Assembly (NCBI GenBank): GCA_020161935.1
Contig: JAIUNI010000005.1
Coordinates: forward strand, 340,369 to 404,368
Direction: 5' to 3'
From: Chloroflexota bacterium
Lineage (GTDB): Bacteria > Chloroflexota > Anaerolineae > Aggregatilineales > Phototrophicaceae
DNA: 64,000 bases
The notes under the pieces were generated by a model, which made no database searches, was not told the DNA's origin, and worked only from the letters and a program-made list of their open reading frames with translations. The first letter of the stretch is position 1; the number at the start of each line of letters is the position of its first letter. Shown here piece by piece: positions 32,840 through 41,043 of this stretch. The position numbers and the translations under genes are program-made.

Positions 32840-33058
32840 TTAGAGAGAAATCAGCGTTGCGGGCGGATATTCAATCTCTTTGAGGGTCGACTCGATTTGC
32901 TGCCACGTCGCGGGGGTATCCCACTCGACGGTGACGGTCTTGCTGTCGACAACGCCATCCACCTTCTTAACGCCGGTGATCTGGCTGACCTCGTTCTTGA
33001 TGGTCTTTACACAGCCGTCACAGCCAATATTCGGAACCTGAAAAGTTTTGCTTTCCAT
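32840..33058 (-). CDS. heavy-metal-associated (HMA) copper-chaperone-like protein
   Basis: 72 residues, the usual size of CopZ-type chaperones. MESKTFQVPNIGCDGCVKTIKNEVSQITGVKKVDGVVDSKTVTVEWD shows the ferredoxin-like fold with the metal-binding GCDGC (usually MxCxxC; here the Met is Ile). GAGGAG precedes the ATG. Its promoter carries an 18-base palindrome inside the -35/-10 spacer that resembles Cu(I)-responsive CsoR operators, so copper control is likely. No P-type ATPase or CsoR gene is in the window. Confidence 0.85.
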   Translation of the reverse strand: MESKTFQVPNIGCDGCVKTIKNEVSQITGVKKVDGVVDSKTVTVEWDTPATWQQIESTLKEIEYPPATLISL

Positions 33059-33129
33059 TGATAAACTCCTCGTGATAACTCTACTACTTTAGAGGCTTTA
33101 GCCCCATTTAAGGTTATTCTATCAGGGCT

Positions 33130-33158
33130 ATTGTATACCCCCTATGGTATATGGACAA
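33130..33158 (-). promoter_or_regulatory. HMA-gene promoter with CsoR-type operator in the spacer
   Basis: Reading the minus strand, TTGTCC (rc of 33153-33158) and TACAAT (rc of 33130-33135) are 17 bases apart. The spacer contains the palindrome TATACCCCCTATGGTATA (33134-33151), whose TACC...GGTA halves resemble CsoR/RcnR operators. It lies about 75-100 bases upstream of the ATG. Confidence 0.65.
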
Positions 33159-33397
33159 CCTGAAACGGATAAATCTTTCGGGTTATGGCGAAATTTGCAA
33201 AATTTGCACACTCATCCGCCGAATTGTCTGGCGAGTCGCTCCCTCAGTGCCGCTGAAGTGTGATTTTGTGGCGGCAGGACGCTCGGCTGCATCCGCTGAA
33301 ATGACACAACTCCGGCGGAACGACGGGAGCAATCCACCGCTGCACACCTTTCGGCGGATGCACGGGAGTAAGCCGCCGAGAATGCAAAATGCGATTT

Positions 33398-33477
33398 ACC
33401 ACAAAGGCACAAAGAACACAGAGAAAAGCGGAGAAGAATTCAATTTAACCGCCAAGTCGCCAAGAACGCCAAGAGAA
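33398..33477. repeat. nonamer-type repeats (CACAAAGNN and GCCAAGNNN)
   Basis: Two arrays: ACCACAAAG GCACAAAGA ACACAGAGA at 33398-33424, then CGCCAAGTC GCCAAGAAC GCCAAGAGA at about 33450-33476. Related pieces lie at 6629-6664 and 17840-17858. Known, from memory, as a widespread intergenic repeat style in Chloroflexota and cyanobacteria. Confidence 0.6.
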
Positions 33478-33648
33478 TACAAAGATAGAAAGAGCATAGC
33501 ATATTCGGTAGGGTTTAGGGTGAACATTTGGTCGCTTTTAAGGGGTGAGTTCACCAACCATTTTGAGGGAGAAGTGGCGCGTGGAAGGTTGTTGCGCGGT
33601 TGGAAAATGGTTTGTCCGGGTTTTTAGGCGGGTAAGGTATGGAGGCGA

Positions 33649-33669
33649 GGAATGGATTTAATCCATTCC
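33649..33669. repeat. perfect 21-base palindrome
   Basis: GGAATGGATT-T-AATCCATTCC, followed by CTAC. Ten-base arms around one central base. It may act as a terminator for the minus-strand MFS gene, but no T-run follows on either strand. Confidence 0.6.
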
Positions 33670-33727
33670 CTACAAAGGATTTGATGGCGAGACACAGCAT
33701 ATTGCGTCCCGACGATTGTTGAGCATG

Positions 33728-35017
33728 TTAGGTGGTTTGGGCGGCGGGCTGTTCGGTGGTGAGGAGACGGGAACGGTGCAGCCACCAGAAGCCGAAAGCC
33801 GCAACGAGCGCCGTGCTTGCGCCGCCGTACCAGATGGCGGGCGGGCCGAAGGTGTCACTCAGGATGCCACCGGCGATGGGGCCAACACCGGTGCCAAAGG
33901 TGTAGGTAAGCGAGTAGATGCCCATGTAACGGGCGCGTTTATCCGGCGGTGCCATGTTGGCGGCCATCGCGTTACTGGTGGGCATGACGATCAGTTCGCC
34001 GATAGTCATGATGACCATCGAGATCATGAATTGCACGAGCATACTGGAAACCGCGTAACCGATGAGGCCAGAGGCATAGATGACACTGCCGAAGGACATG
34101 ACCAGCAGCGGACGGTAGCGGTTCGAGATGCGGGTTACGCCGAACTGCAAGAACACGACCATCAGCGCGTTAATGGCGAGGATTTGCCCGAATTGATTTT
34201 CGGCGATATTGAAGTTCTCTTTGGTGTAGACCGACAGCAGATTGAAGGTCAAGGCGGTGGCGATTTCGACCAGCGCGAAAACGGCGATGAAGATGACAAA
34301 GGGACGGTCACGCAGGATGTCACGGTAGCCGCTGGAAACCTGTTTGGTGGCTGCTTTTTCCGGCAGCGTTTCGTGGATGACGACGATAAACGGCACAAGG
34401 ACGATGATATTGATGGTAATGCTGATAAAGTAGGCGATGGTGTGCGACTGCGCGATAATAACCCCGAACACAGCCGGGCCAATGGCGATGGCGAGGTTCG
34501 ATGCGGTGCGGATGAGGGCGAACGCGCCGGTGCGTTCTTCGGGCGTGACGGTATCGGCGATCATGGCATAGATGCCGATGTAGAAAATGGGCTGGAGGAT
34601 GCCATACAGAGGGACAATGATGACCCACTGCCAGAACGCGACCGCCTGACTCATAAACGCCAGCAAGACACTAAACGCGACCAAGCCGAAAATCATGATG
34701 CGTTTGCGCCCGAATTGATCCATCAACGTGCTGATGAGCGATGTGCCGATGACGCTGGATAAGGCTTGAAGGGACAATAAGCTGGTGATGGTGCTGAGGG
34801 CAAGCGGGATACTGAGCGCGGCTGCACCGGTGGTCATCCCGAACAGCGGTTGATTGACGAGCAAACCCATCACATCCAGCGGCTTGCTGGTTTGTTCACG
34901 AATATAGAGGGTGATGAACGGCCAGATGACGGACGCGCCGATACGGTTAAAGAAGAAGCAGCCGATGAGCAGCCACAGGGCGCGTGGATAGGGCGGAAGG
35001 CGGTTTAAAAGGCGCAT
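33728..35017 (-). CDS. MFS transporter (multidrug-efflux-like)
   Basis: 429 residues, twelve membrane segments. The loop-2 motif LMDQFGRKRIMIFGLVAFS (D-x-x-GRK-R) near residue 98 and TPEERTGAFALIRTASNLAIAIGPAVFG (motif C-like proline/glycine pattern) are typical of drug/H+ antiporters of the major facilitator superfamily. Residue cues do not reveal the substrate. It lies 23 bases after the queG stop in the same direction, so it may be cotranscribed with queG. Its start has no clear ribosome site, suggesting translational coupling or a weak start. Confidence 0.85.
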   Translation of the reverse strand: MRLLNRLPPYPRALWLLIGCFFFNRIGASVIWPFITLYIREQTSKPLDVMGLLVNQPLFGMTTGAAALSIPLALSTITSLLSLQALSSVIGTSLISTLMDQFGRKRIMIFGLVAFSVLLAFMSQAVAFWQWVIIVPLYGILQPIFYIGIYAMIADTVTPEERTGAFALIRTASNLAIAIGPAVFGVIIAQSHTIAYFISITINIIVLVPFIVVIHETLPEKAATKQVSSGYRDILRDRPFVIFIAVFALVEIATALTFNLLSVYTKENFNIAENQFGQILAINALMVVFLQFGVTRISNRYRPLLVMSFGSVIYASGLIGYAVSSMLVQFMISMVIMTIGELIVMPTSNAMAANMAPPDKRARYMGIYSLTYTFGTGVGPIAGGILSDTFGPPAIWYGGASTALVAAFGFWWLHRSRLLTTEQPAAQTT

Positions 35018-35040
35018 AAGTCATAAAAAAGGCCAGTCGT

Positions 35041-36186
35041 TTATTTTAATAGGCTAATGTCGAGAAGGGACTGGATGGCTTCGCGGACACCGGCATCGTG
35101 TTCTGTCATCAACCGCGCTTGCAACAGCCACCGCGAATCATCCGCCATGATATGGTGGAGCGACCAAGCAGCGTGACTGCGAATCAAGGGGCTGGGGTCG
35201 TTCAACAGCGTTTGCAGAGGAGTGATGACTTGTGAACTGCCCCAGTTACCGGCAGCGACACAGGCATTGCGTACCAGCCGTTCGCGTTTGATGCGGTATA
35301 TGGGACTGCCATAGTATCGCTGATGGAAGCCTTGTTCGTCTAGCGCCAGTAAGTCCACAATTTGAGGCGCGACATGATTCAGATCAGGCGGTTGGAAGGC
35401 GGCTTCCCGTGTTGGCAGGGCGAAACGCTGGAATGGGCAGACTTCCTGACAGACATCGCAGCCATATACCCAATTGCCCATCAGCGGGCGCAAGGATACG
35501 TCAATCGTACCCTTATGCTCGATGGTCAGGTAGCTGATGCAGCGGCGGGCATCCAGCACATGCGGACGCGGGAAGGCGTTGGTGGGACAGGCGTTGAGGC
35601 AGCGGGTACAGGAGCCGCAGTAGGTTTCGCGCCCCGGCGCGTCGTAGGTATCGACTTCGAGATCGGTCAGGATTTCGCCGAGAAAAAAGGTGCTGCCCCG
35701 GCGGGGGTGAATGAGCATGGTATTTTTGCCCGTGAAGCCTAATCCCGCTTGGTGGGCATGACCGCGTTCGAGGACTGCGCCTGTATCAACATAGACGCGG
35801 TGGCTGATGCTCTGACCGCTTGCCTGTCGCAGCCATTCGGCGAACTGCTCAAGACGCGGGGTTAAGATGTCGTGGTAATCCAGCCCCCACGCATAGCTGG
35901 CGATGCGCCCGCGCGAAGGATCATTCAACACGTCATCCGGTACGCCAGCGCTGCCGTAATCCAGCCCAACGATAATAAGCGACTGTACATCTGGCAGGAT
36001 GACGTTCAGGTCGCGGCGGCGGGCTAGCCGGTCGGGACGCGCCATATAACCCATCGTGCCATGCATTCCCGCTTCGACCCAGCGTTCGTAGGCGGCAAGA
36101 TAGGGGGAGGGTACGGCGCGGGTGATGCCGACCAGATTAAAGCCCCATTCGAGGGCGTGTGATTTGATCGCGGTGGCTGAAAACAT
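35041..36186 (-). CDS. queG: epoxyqueuosine reductase
   Basis: 381 residues, usual length. Two 4Fe-4S cysteine sets are visible: CGSCTRCLNACPTNAF (near 195-212) and CDVCQEVCPFQ (near 245-255). A flavin/cobalamin-binding N-terminal region precedes them (GFTGKNTMLIHPRRGSTFFLGEI), and a HEAT-like tail follows (RNACVAAGNWGSSQVITPLQTLLND), as in the QueG family. The enzyme is cobalamin dependent and makes queuosine from epoxyqueuosine in tRNA, the last step after tRNA-guanine transglycosylase, whose gene is at 49840-50961. Divergent from the methyltransferase gene. Confidence 0.94.
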   Translation of the reverse strand: MFSATAIKSHALEWGFNLVGITRAVPSPYLAAYERWVEAGMHGTMGYMARPDRLARRRDLNVILPDVQSLIIVGLDYGSAGVPDDVLNDPSRGRIASYAWGLDYHDILTPRLEQFAEWLRQASGQSISHRVYVDTGAVLERGHAHQAGLGFTGKNTMLIHPRRGSTFFLGEILTDLEVDTYDAPGRETYCGSCTRCLNACPTNAFPRPHVLDARRCISYLTIEHKGTIDVSLRPLMGNWVYGCDVCQEVCPFQRFALPTREAAFQPPDLNHVAPQIVDLLALDEQGFHQRYYGSPIYRIKRERLVRNACVAAGNWGSSQVITPLQTLLNDPSPLIRSHAAWSLHHIMADDSRWLLQARLMTEHDAGVREAIQSLLDISLLK

Positions 36187-36278
36187 ACAATCCCTAGCGC
36201 GAACTGATGGACATTGGTTGATGCTCGATCTGGCGTTATCATGAGGCCAAAGGATGATGGATGCAAGGGGTAGCTGAT

Positions 36279-37061
36279 ATGTCGAACGAGGACGTTAAGG
36301 CACATGCACAGCAGCGGTTCGGGCAGTTCGCGCAGGGTTATGTCGAAAGCAAAGGCCATTCGAGCGGCGGTGACTTGAATCGTTTGGTCGAACTGGCACA
36401 ACCGCAGCCCGATTGGTTGATGATGGATGTGGCGACCGGCGGCGGACATACGGCACTGAAGTTCGCGCCGTTGGTCGGGCAGGTGATGGCGCTCGACCTC
36501 ACGCCCAAGATGCTCGACGCAGCGAGCCGCTTCATTCGCGGTAAGGACGTAACCAATGTCGCGTTCGCGGCGGGGGATGCCGAGCAAATTCCTTTCGCTG
36601 ATAACACCTTCGACCTTGTGACCTGCCGGATTGCGGCGCATCACTTCCCTAACTGCTGGCAGTTTGTGCAGGAGGTGGCGCGGGTGTTGAAGCCGGGCGG
36701 GAAGTTTATCCTGCAAGATAACACCGTGCCGGATGATGAACGGGCGGCGCGCTACGTGGATGCGTTTGAGCGGCTGCGCGACCCCAGCCACCACCGGATG
36801 TACGCCGGTTACGAGTGGCAGGGGATGTTCCTTGATGCCGGTTTAACGGTTGAAACGCTGGAACTGGCGCACAAACGAGATGCGAATTTAATCGAGTGGG
36901 CGACCACACAGGGTCAAACCCAAGCGGTGATTGAACGGCTGCAAGTGATGATGGTACAAGCGCCGGATGCCGCCCGTGCGTGGCTAAATCCCCACGCGGC
37001 GGGAACGCCGGACGCGACCTTCGACCACCATTATGTGGTAATGGTCGGGCGTAAAGGTTGA
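36279..37061 (+). CDS. class I SAM-dependent methyltransferase (UbiE/Coq5-like)
   Basis: 260 residues from ATG 36279 with AAGGGG eight to ten bases upstream; an ATG six codons earlier lacks one. SAM-binding motif I is MMDVATGGGHTALKFAP (VATGxG), motif II is ALDLTPKMLDAA, and the later GDAEQIPFADNTFDLVTCRIAAHHFPN and RVLKPGGKFILQDN are typical of small-molecule methyltransferases (MenG/UbiE-like). Substrate not identifiable. The neighbourhood (queG divergent, UGT convergent) gives no clear pathway. Confidence 0.88.
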   Translation: MSNEDVKAHAQQRFGQFAQGYVESKGHSSGGDLNRLVELAQPQPDWLMMDVATGGGHTALKFAPLVGQVMALDLTPKMLDAASRFIRGKDVTNVAFAAGDAEQIPFADNTFDLVTCRIAAHHFPNCWQFVQEVARVLKPGGKFILQDNTVPDDERAARYVDAFERLRDPSHHRMYAGYEWQGMFLDAGLTVETLELAHKRDANLIEWATTQGQTQAVIERLQVMMVQAPDAARAWLNPHAAGTPDATFDHHYVVMVGRKG

Positions 37062-37101
37062 AGGCGACTGGGGCTTGCCAGCGGCAAACGCCTACAACCG
37101 G

Positions 37102-38343
37102 TTAAGCTGGGATTAAGTTTTCCAACGCTTCGGCGGCTTTGGCTGCACCCCCTAATGCGGCGAAATCGGCGGCGAGCTGGCGGGCGTTGGCTTGCACGTT
37201 CGCGTCGTTGGTGAGGGCCTTGGCCCCTTCGAGCAGCGCACCATGCCGAACCTCATGCGCGGTCAAATTGAAGCCAACTTTGGCCTGTGCGATGCGGCGA
37301 GCGTTGCCACGCTGGTCGGCGGCGTGCGGCACGGCCATTTGCGGAATGCCGTGAATGATAGCCGCGTGGGTCGTCCCCATGCCGCCGTGATGCACCATCA
37401 AGCGGGTGCGGGGCAGCACATGGTCGAACGATACCCAGTTGAGTAAGCGGGTGTTGGGCGGTAGGGCGGCTTTGAGTTCGGCTTTCTTCTCCGGCTCAAT
37501 CGGGTTGCGCCCGATGACCACGACCGGCACGTAACGCATTCGCGCGACGGCTTGTGCTGCCCACGCGAAGAAGCCGAGGTCACCCGTGAAGACGCTGCCG
37601 AGCGTCACAAGGGCGATGGGCTGGTCGGCGGGAATATCAGCGAGCCACGCGGGTGGCGCGTCAACAGGCGGCGTAGGGCTACCACCGACGAACAAGGTTT
37701 GCGGCAGGATATTCCCCGCGTCGGCCTGATACCAATACTCGCTGAAGTAGCAGATGTGCAGATGTGGACTAATGATCGACGGAGTAGGGCCGGTCGAGAA
37801 GTTGGCAGCATTGAGGCCGAAGCGTTCGGATAAACGCGCGATACGTTCACGACTAGCGCTGCCTAAGGTTTTCTGCACCGGGAACAGGAAGTCATCATTG
37901 AGTTCGCGCTGGGCAGGCCAGCCGCACACAGCCAGCGGCACACCGAGCGCCTCGGCAGCCAAGCCAGCGGCGGTGAGGAAGGGGTCGGTAACGATTACAT
38001 CCGGCTTGCCAATTTCGGCGGCTGTATCCAACAAGCATTGAACCGCCTCGCCCACTAAATCCTCACTCATCCATGTGTCGAGCGCCCGCTGGTAGCGCAG
38101 CATGACGGCTTGCGCGGGTGGGATGCTGGTGAGGTCGGGGGCAGGCGGCGGCGGCCAGAGCCAACCTGTTTTCTTAAGGGTATGGAAGTGAATACCCGCC
38201 GCAGCGACAGTAGACGCAATCGGCGGTTCGCTCAACCACAATACATTATGACCACGATGCCTAAGGGTTTGTGCTGTCTTAAGGAATCCGCCCCAATCCA
38301 AATGTCCATGAAGCGGCGCAGATATGAACCAGAAGTTTGCCAT
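37102..38343 (-). CDS. UGT/MGT-type glycosyltransferase (GT1, GT-B fold)
   Basis: 413 residues from ATG 38343 (GGAT nine bases upstream; a GTG 14 codons earlier is less likely). N-terminus ANFWFISAPLHGHLDWGGFLKTAQTLRHRGHNVLWLS gives the acceptor-side Rossmann fold with the usual His. C-terminal domain holds the nucleotide-sugar signature HHGGMGTTHAAIIHGIPQMAVPHAADQRGNARR. This places it among macrolide/terpene/sterol glycosyltransferases of family 1, which glycosylate small molecules using UDP-sugars. Aglycone and sugar unknown. Confidence 0.88.
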   Translation of the reverse strand: MANFWFISAPLHGHLDWGGFLKTAQTLRHRGHNVLWLSEPPIASTVAAAGIHFHTLKKTGWLWPPPPAPDLTSIPPAQAVMLRYQRALDTWMSEDLVGEAVQCLLDTAAEIGKPDVIVTDPFLTAAGLAAEALGVPLAVCGWPAQRELNDDFLFPVQKTLGSASRERIARLSERFGLNAANFSTGPTPSIISPHLHICYFSEYWYQADAGNILPQTLFVGGSPTPPVDAPPAWLADIPADQPIALVTLGSVFTGDLGFFAWAAQAVARMRYVPVVVIGRNPIEPEKKAELKAALPPNTRLLNWVSFDHVLPRTRLMVHHGGMGTTHAAIIHGIPQMAVPHAADQRGNARRIAQAKVGFNLTAHEVRHGALLEGAKALTNDANVQANARQLAADFAALGGAAKAAEALENLIPA

Positions 38344-38527
38344 GTTGAAATCAATCCATTGTGGCTGTTTGAGGGACAAAGACACATCCGAACGTTGTGC
38401 GAAAGTTTAGCAAATCCCAAGATTTTGTGAAGATTTACATAAATGTTTAATCTTAACGTTTGGCTCTGAAAAATCGAAATAAGATTAAGGCAGAGTTGAT
38501 TATACAGATTATAGCGAGGATGAAATT
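38344..38527. other. divergent intergenic region, UGT and small gene
   Basis: 184 bases. AT-rich near 38410-38470. Must hold two divergent promoters; I see no convincing paired boxes or structure. Confidence 0.5.
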
Positions 38528-38737
38528 ATGGCTTGGTTCACCCCCACCCCGATGGAAATTTCGGCGATTGAGCAGATCGAAACCGCTTTCCATGACGACA
38601 GCTTGACTGAAAACCAACGCCAAGGATTGATCGAGCAGCTCTGGGTTCGTTTGGAACGCGCACACGGCAGCAAGGTTCTGAGCCTTGTGTCACCCGAAGG
38701 TGCGGTGATCGAGCGCCCTTTTCGTACCGAAGCCTAA
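38528..38737 (+). CDS. small hypothetical protein
   Basis: 69 residues with GAGGA nine bases before the ATG. MAWFTPTPMEISAIEQIETAFHDDSLTENQRQGLIEQLWVRLERA is mostly helical, then a short strand VLSLVSPEGAVIERPF. No known domain recognised. It ends one base before the convergent TPR gene's stop. The ribosome site and codon use support a real gene. Nothing indicates function. Confidence 0.6.
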   Translation: MAWFTPTPMEISAIEQIETAFHDDSLTENQRQGLIEQLWVRLERAHGSKVLSLVSPEGAVIERPFRTEA

Positions 38738-38738
38738 T

Positions 38739-40901
38739 TCATGCCTTTAACCAAGCTGGCTGCGTCGAGGCTTGGGGCGCACGCAATATCGTAAACAGTT
38801 TTTGCGCCTCCTGCCATAACTTGCCAGCTTGTTCCCCTTGATTGAGTGCGGCCTGCTGTTGGCTGTAAACCGTTAAGGCTTCGGCATGTAAACGGCGCAT
38901 CTCAGCTTTACGGGCAAGAGTAACGGCTTCCTCAAGCAGCGGCACACTGTCGTTGGCGCGTCCCTCGCGGATGTTGACCAGCGCAATCCCCGTGAGCGCA
39001 CGAATAATCAGTTCCACATCATTGGTACCCCGACCCTGCATGAGCGCCCCTTCGAACAGCGGCTTGGCTTCGTCAGCTTGATTTAAACCGACTAACGCAT
39101 TCGCCATATTCATATTGATGCTGTGCTGCCAATGCGGCTTGTTGAGCGCCGCGACAAGGCTGGCGGCCTCGCGGTGGTAGCCCAACCCCTTATCATAATT
39201 GCCCATCAGGTCATAACTCAGCCCCAGATTATCGGTTTGAATAGCTGCTTGCAGGCTGAGGTCAATGTTCTTGCTGAGGCGCAGCGCGTATTCCAGCATC
39301 GACAGCGCTTGCTCCGAGCGTCCGGTTGCCATCAGGAACCAGCCGTAATTACCGCGCCGTGTGGCATCCGCATAGTCGTTGTTCAGGCGGCGGGCGATGG
39401 CGATTGACTCGTTGAAAAAGGAGTCGGCGGAGTCCACATCACCTTGATCGGCATAAGCGATGGCGGCGTTGGCAAGGACGAGGCCGCGTGTTTCCCAATC
39501 CTCCCGCAAACTTGACAGCAGCATGAGCGCCAAGTCGCAGTCTTTCTGGGCGCGTTGGCCCTGCCCGATGAACTTGCGGGCGGCGGCGAGGTCACAATAC
39601 AGACGGGCGACCTGCGCTTTTTGATTTTCGGCATCGTATAGGGTCAGCGCTTGCGACCATTCTTTGATAGCTTCGGTCATATTTTGGCGGTTGGCGAAGA
39701 ACAACCCCAAGTCACGGGCGGCTTGCGCGGCTTCGAGGCGTGAGCCTGTTTTCGTGGCGCGTTGGGCGGCGTGGCGGTAGGTGTCGGCAGCACCGGCTTC
39801 ATCGCCGACTTCGGCTTTTGCTGCCGCCAAGTTGCGGACAATATCGGTTTCGGAAAAGAGCTTAAGTTCAACCGGCTGGCTGGCGATCAGCTCCGAGACC
39901 AACTCCAAATAAGGAATAGCTGACTCATAGTCCTTACAGGCGACCAGTACAATACCGAGCGTGACATCCGCACGAATGGCGATATGCTCATCGTAAGCGG
40001 CCAGCGCGGCGACTCGTGCGGCCTGTTGGGCGAAGGCGAGACCATCTTGCAGGCGCTGCAAGTTGAGGCAGGTTTTGGTCATTAGTATTAAGGCGTTCAC
40101 ATAGTCATTGGCTTGCGTCTTGGCATCGAACAGGGTGAGGGCTTCGTCAAGGTACTGGTAAGCCTCCTCACTTTGCCCCAGATTCAGCGCCCGCTCCGCT
40201 AATACGACCGACCACTGGCGCTCGTACATCCGGTAGCCAATTTGCCGCCCTAAGCGCAGCGCCCGTTCGAGTAACTGCTGGCCTTCCACTTCCTGCCCAC
40301 TGCTGATGAGCGCTTCGCCCAACGTGCCGACAAATAAACTGCTCAGTTCGAGGTCACCCGCTTGGTTCAGCTTGGGCAGGGCTTCCCGCAAGAGGTGAAT
40401 GGCGTAGCTGGCGTTTGCATCGTGGAGATAGGTCACGGCCAAGTAGCCCATCGCGCGGCCTTCTGCGCCGACGGAGCGGGCGCTGCGGGCGACTTCTAAG
40501 GCGCGTTCATACTGTGTTTGCGCGGTTTTCCAATCGCCCTGCCGCTGGGCGAGCGTGCCTTGCGCCATCAATATATAGGCGATTTGCCCACGCTGGCGGG
40601 TTTCCTGCGCGGTTTGCAAGATTTCATTCAATATGGTGTTCGCGTCATCAAAGCGTTGAAGTCTACCGTACACATCCGCTAGATTAAGCGCGACCACGGC
40701 CATCGAGTTGGCATCGCCCGAACTGTTCGCTAACTGTCGGGCAGACCCTAATGCTTCGAGTGCAGCCTGATAACTTTCGGCTCGTTTGAGGCGTTGTGCT
40801 GCTTCAAGGGCTTCGCGTAGGGAGGTGGTTTCGGGGCGGTTGGGGTAACGGGCAGGTGGTTGACCGGCTGCGCGACGTTTTAATTCATCGAAGAAATTCA
40901 T
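38739..40901 (-). CDS. TPR-repeat protein
   Basis: 720 residues, nearly all tetratricopeptide-like helical pairs from residue 30 onwards, for example AYQYLDEALTLFDAKTQANDYV, and AMGYLAVTYLHDANASYAIHLLREA. About sixteen repeats can be counted roughly. No signal peptide, membrane segment, kinase or DNA-binding domain; the N-terminus (MNFFDELKRRAAGQPPARYPNRPE) is short. Such proteins are scaffolds for protein complexes, often with AAA or STAND partners. AGGA lies before the ATG. No clear partner gene beside it. Confidence 0.85.
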   Translation of the reverse strand: MNFFDELKRRAAGQPPARYPNRPETTSLREALEAAQRLKRAESYQAALEALGSARQLANSSGDANSMAVVALNLADVYGRLQRFDDANTILNEILQTAQETRQRGQIAYILMAQGTLAQRQGDWKTAQTQYERALEVARSARSVGAEGRAMGYLAVTYLHDANASYAIHLLREALPKLNQAGDLELSSLFVGTLGEALISSGQEVEGQQLLERALRLGRQIGYRMYERQWSVVLAERALNLGQSEEAYQYLDEALTLFDAKTQANDYVNALILMTKTCLNLQRLQDGLAFAQQAARVAALAAYDEHIAIRADVTLGIVLVACKDYESAIPYLELVSELIASQPVELKLFSETDIVRNLAAAKAEVGDEAGAADTYRHAAQRATKTGSRLEAAQAARDLGLFFANRQNMTEAIKEWSQALTLYDAENQKAQVARLYCDLAAARKFIGQGQRAQKDCDLALMLLSSLREDWETRGLVLANAAIAYADQGDVDSADSFFNESIAIARRLNNDYADATRRGNYGWFLMATGRSEQALSMLEYALRLSKNIDLSLQAAIQTDNLGLSYDLMGNYDKGLGYHREAASLVAALNKPHWQHSINMNMANALVGLNQADEAKPLFEGALMQGRGTNDVELIIRALTGIALVNIREGRANDSVPLLEEAVTLARKAEMRRLHAEALTVYSQQQAALNQGEQAGKLWQEAQKLFTILRAPQASTQPAWLKA

Positions 40902-40990
40902 GTATTTCCTATGTTTCTGGTAACCGTGCTTCTATTGTAGCCATGAACGATTAGAAAATCATAGGTTCGAACACGGCATTATGCCCAAAT

Positions 40991-41022
40991 AAAAAGAGCG
41001 TACTCTATGCTGTACGCTCTTT
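40991..41022 (-). terminator. Rho-independent terminator of glutamate dehydrogenase gene
   Basis: AAAGAGCGTAC pairs with GTACGCTCTTT (eleven perfect pairs, eight-base loop). On the minus strand it is followed by TTTTT, 20-50 bases after the dehydrogenase stop. Confidence 0.85.
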
Positions 41023-41043
41023 GAAGGATACTTGTTTCGCTGG

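Larger units (their letters stand above)
33159..33727. other. gene-free region with dispersed repeats
   Basis: About 570 bases between the HMA promoter and the MFS gene. It contains nonamer-type repeats (33398-33425 and 33447-33477) and a perfect 21-base palindrome (33649-33669). A plus-strand frame of 158 codons crosses it but translates the repeats and has no ribosome site. Confidence 0.65.

Noticed and set aside
33151..33627. A 158-codon plus-strand open frame
   Set aside because: It translates dispersed repeats, starts at the edge of the HMA promoter and lacks a ribosome site.
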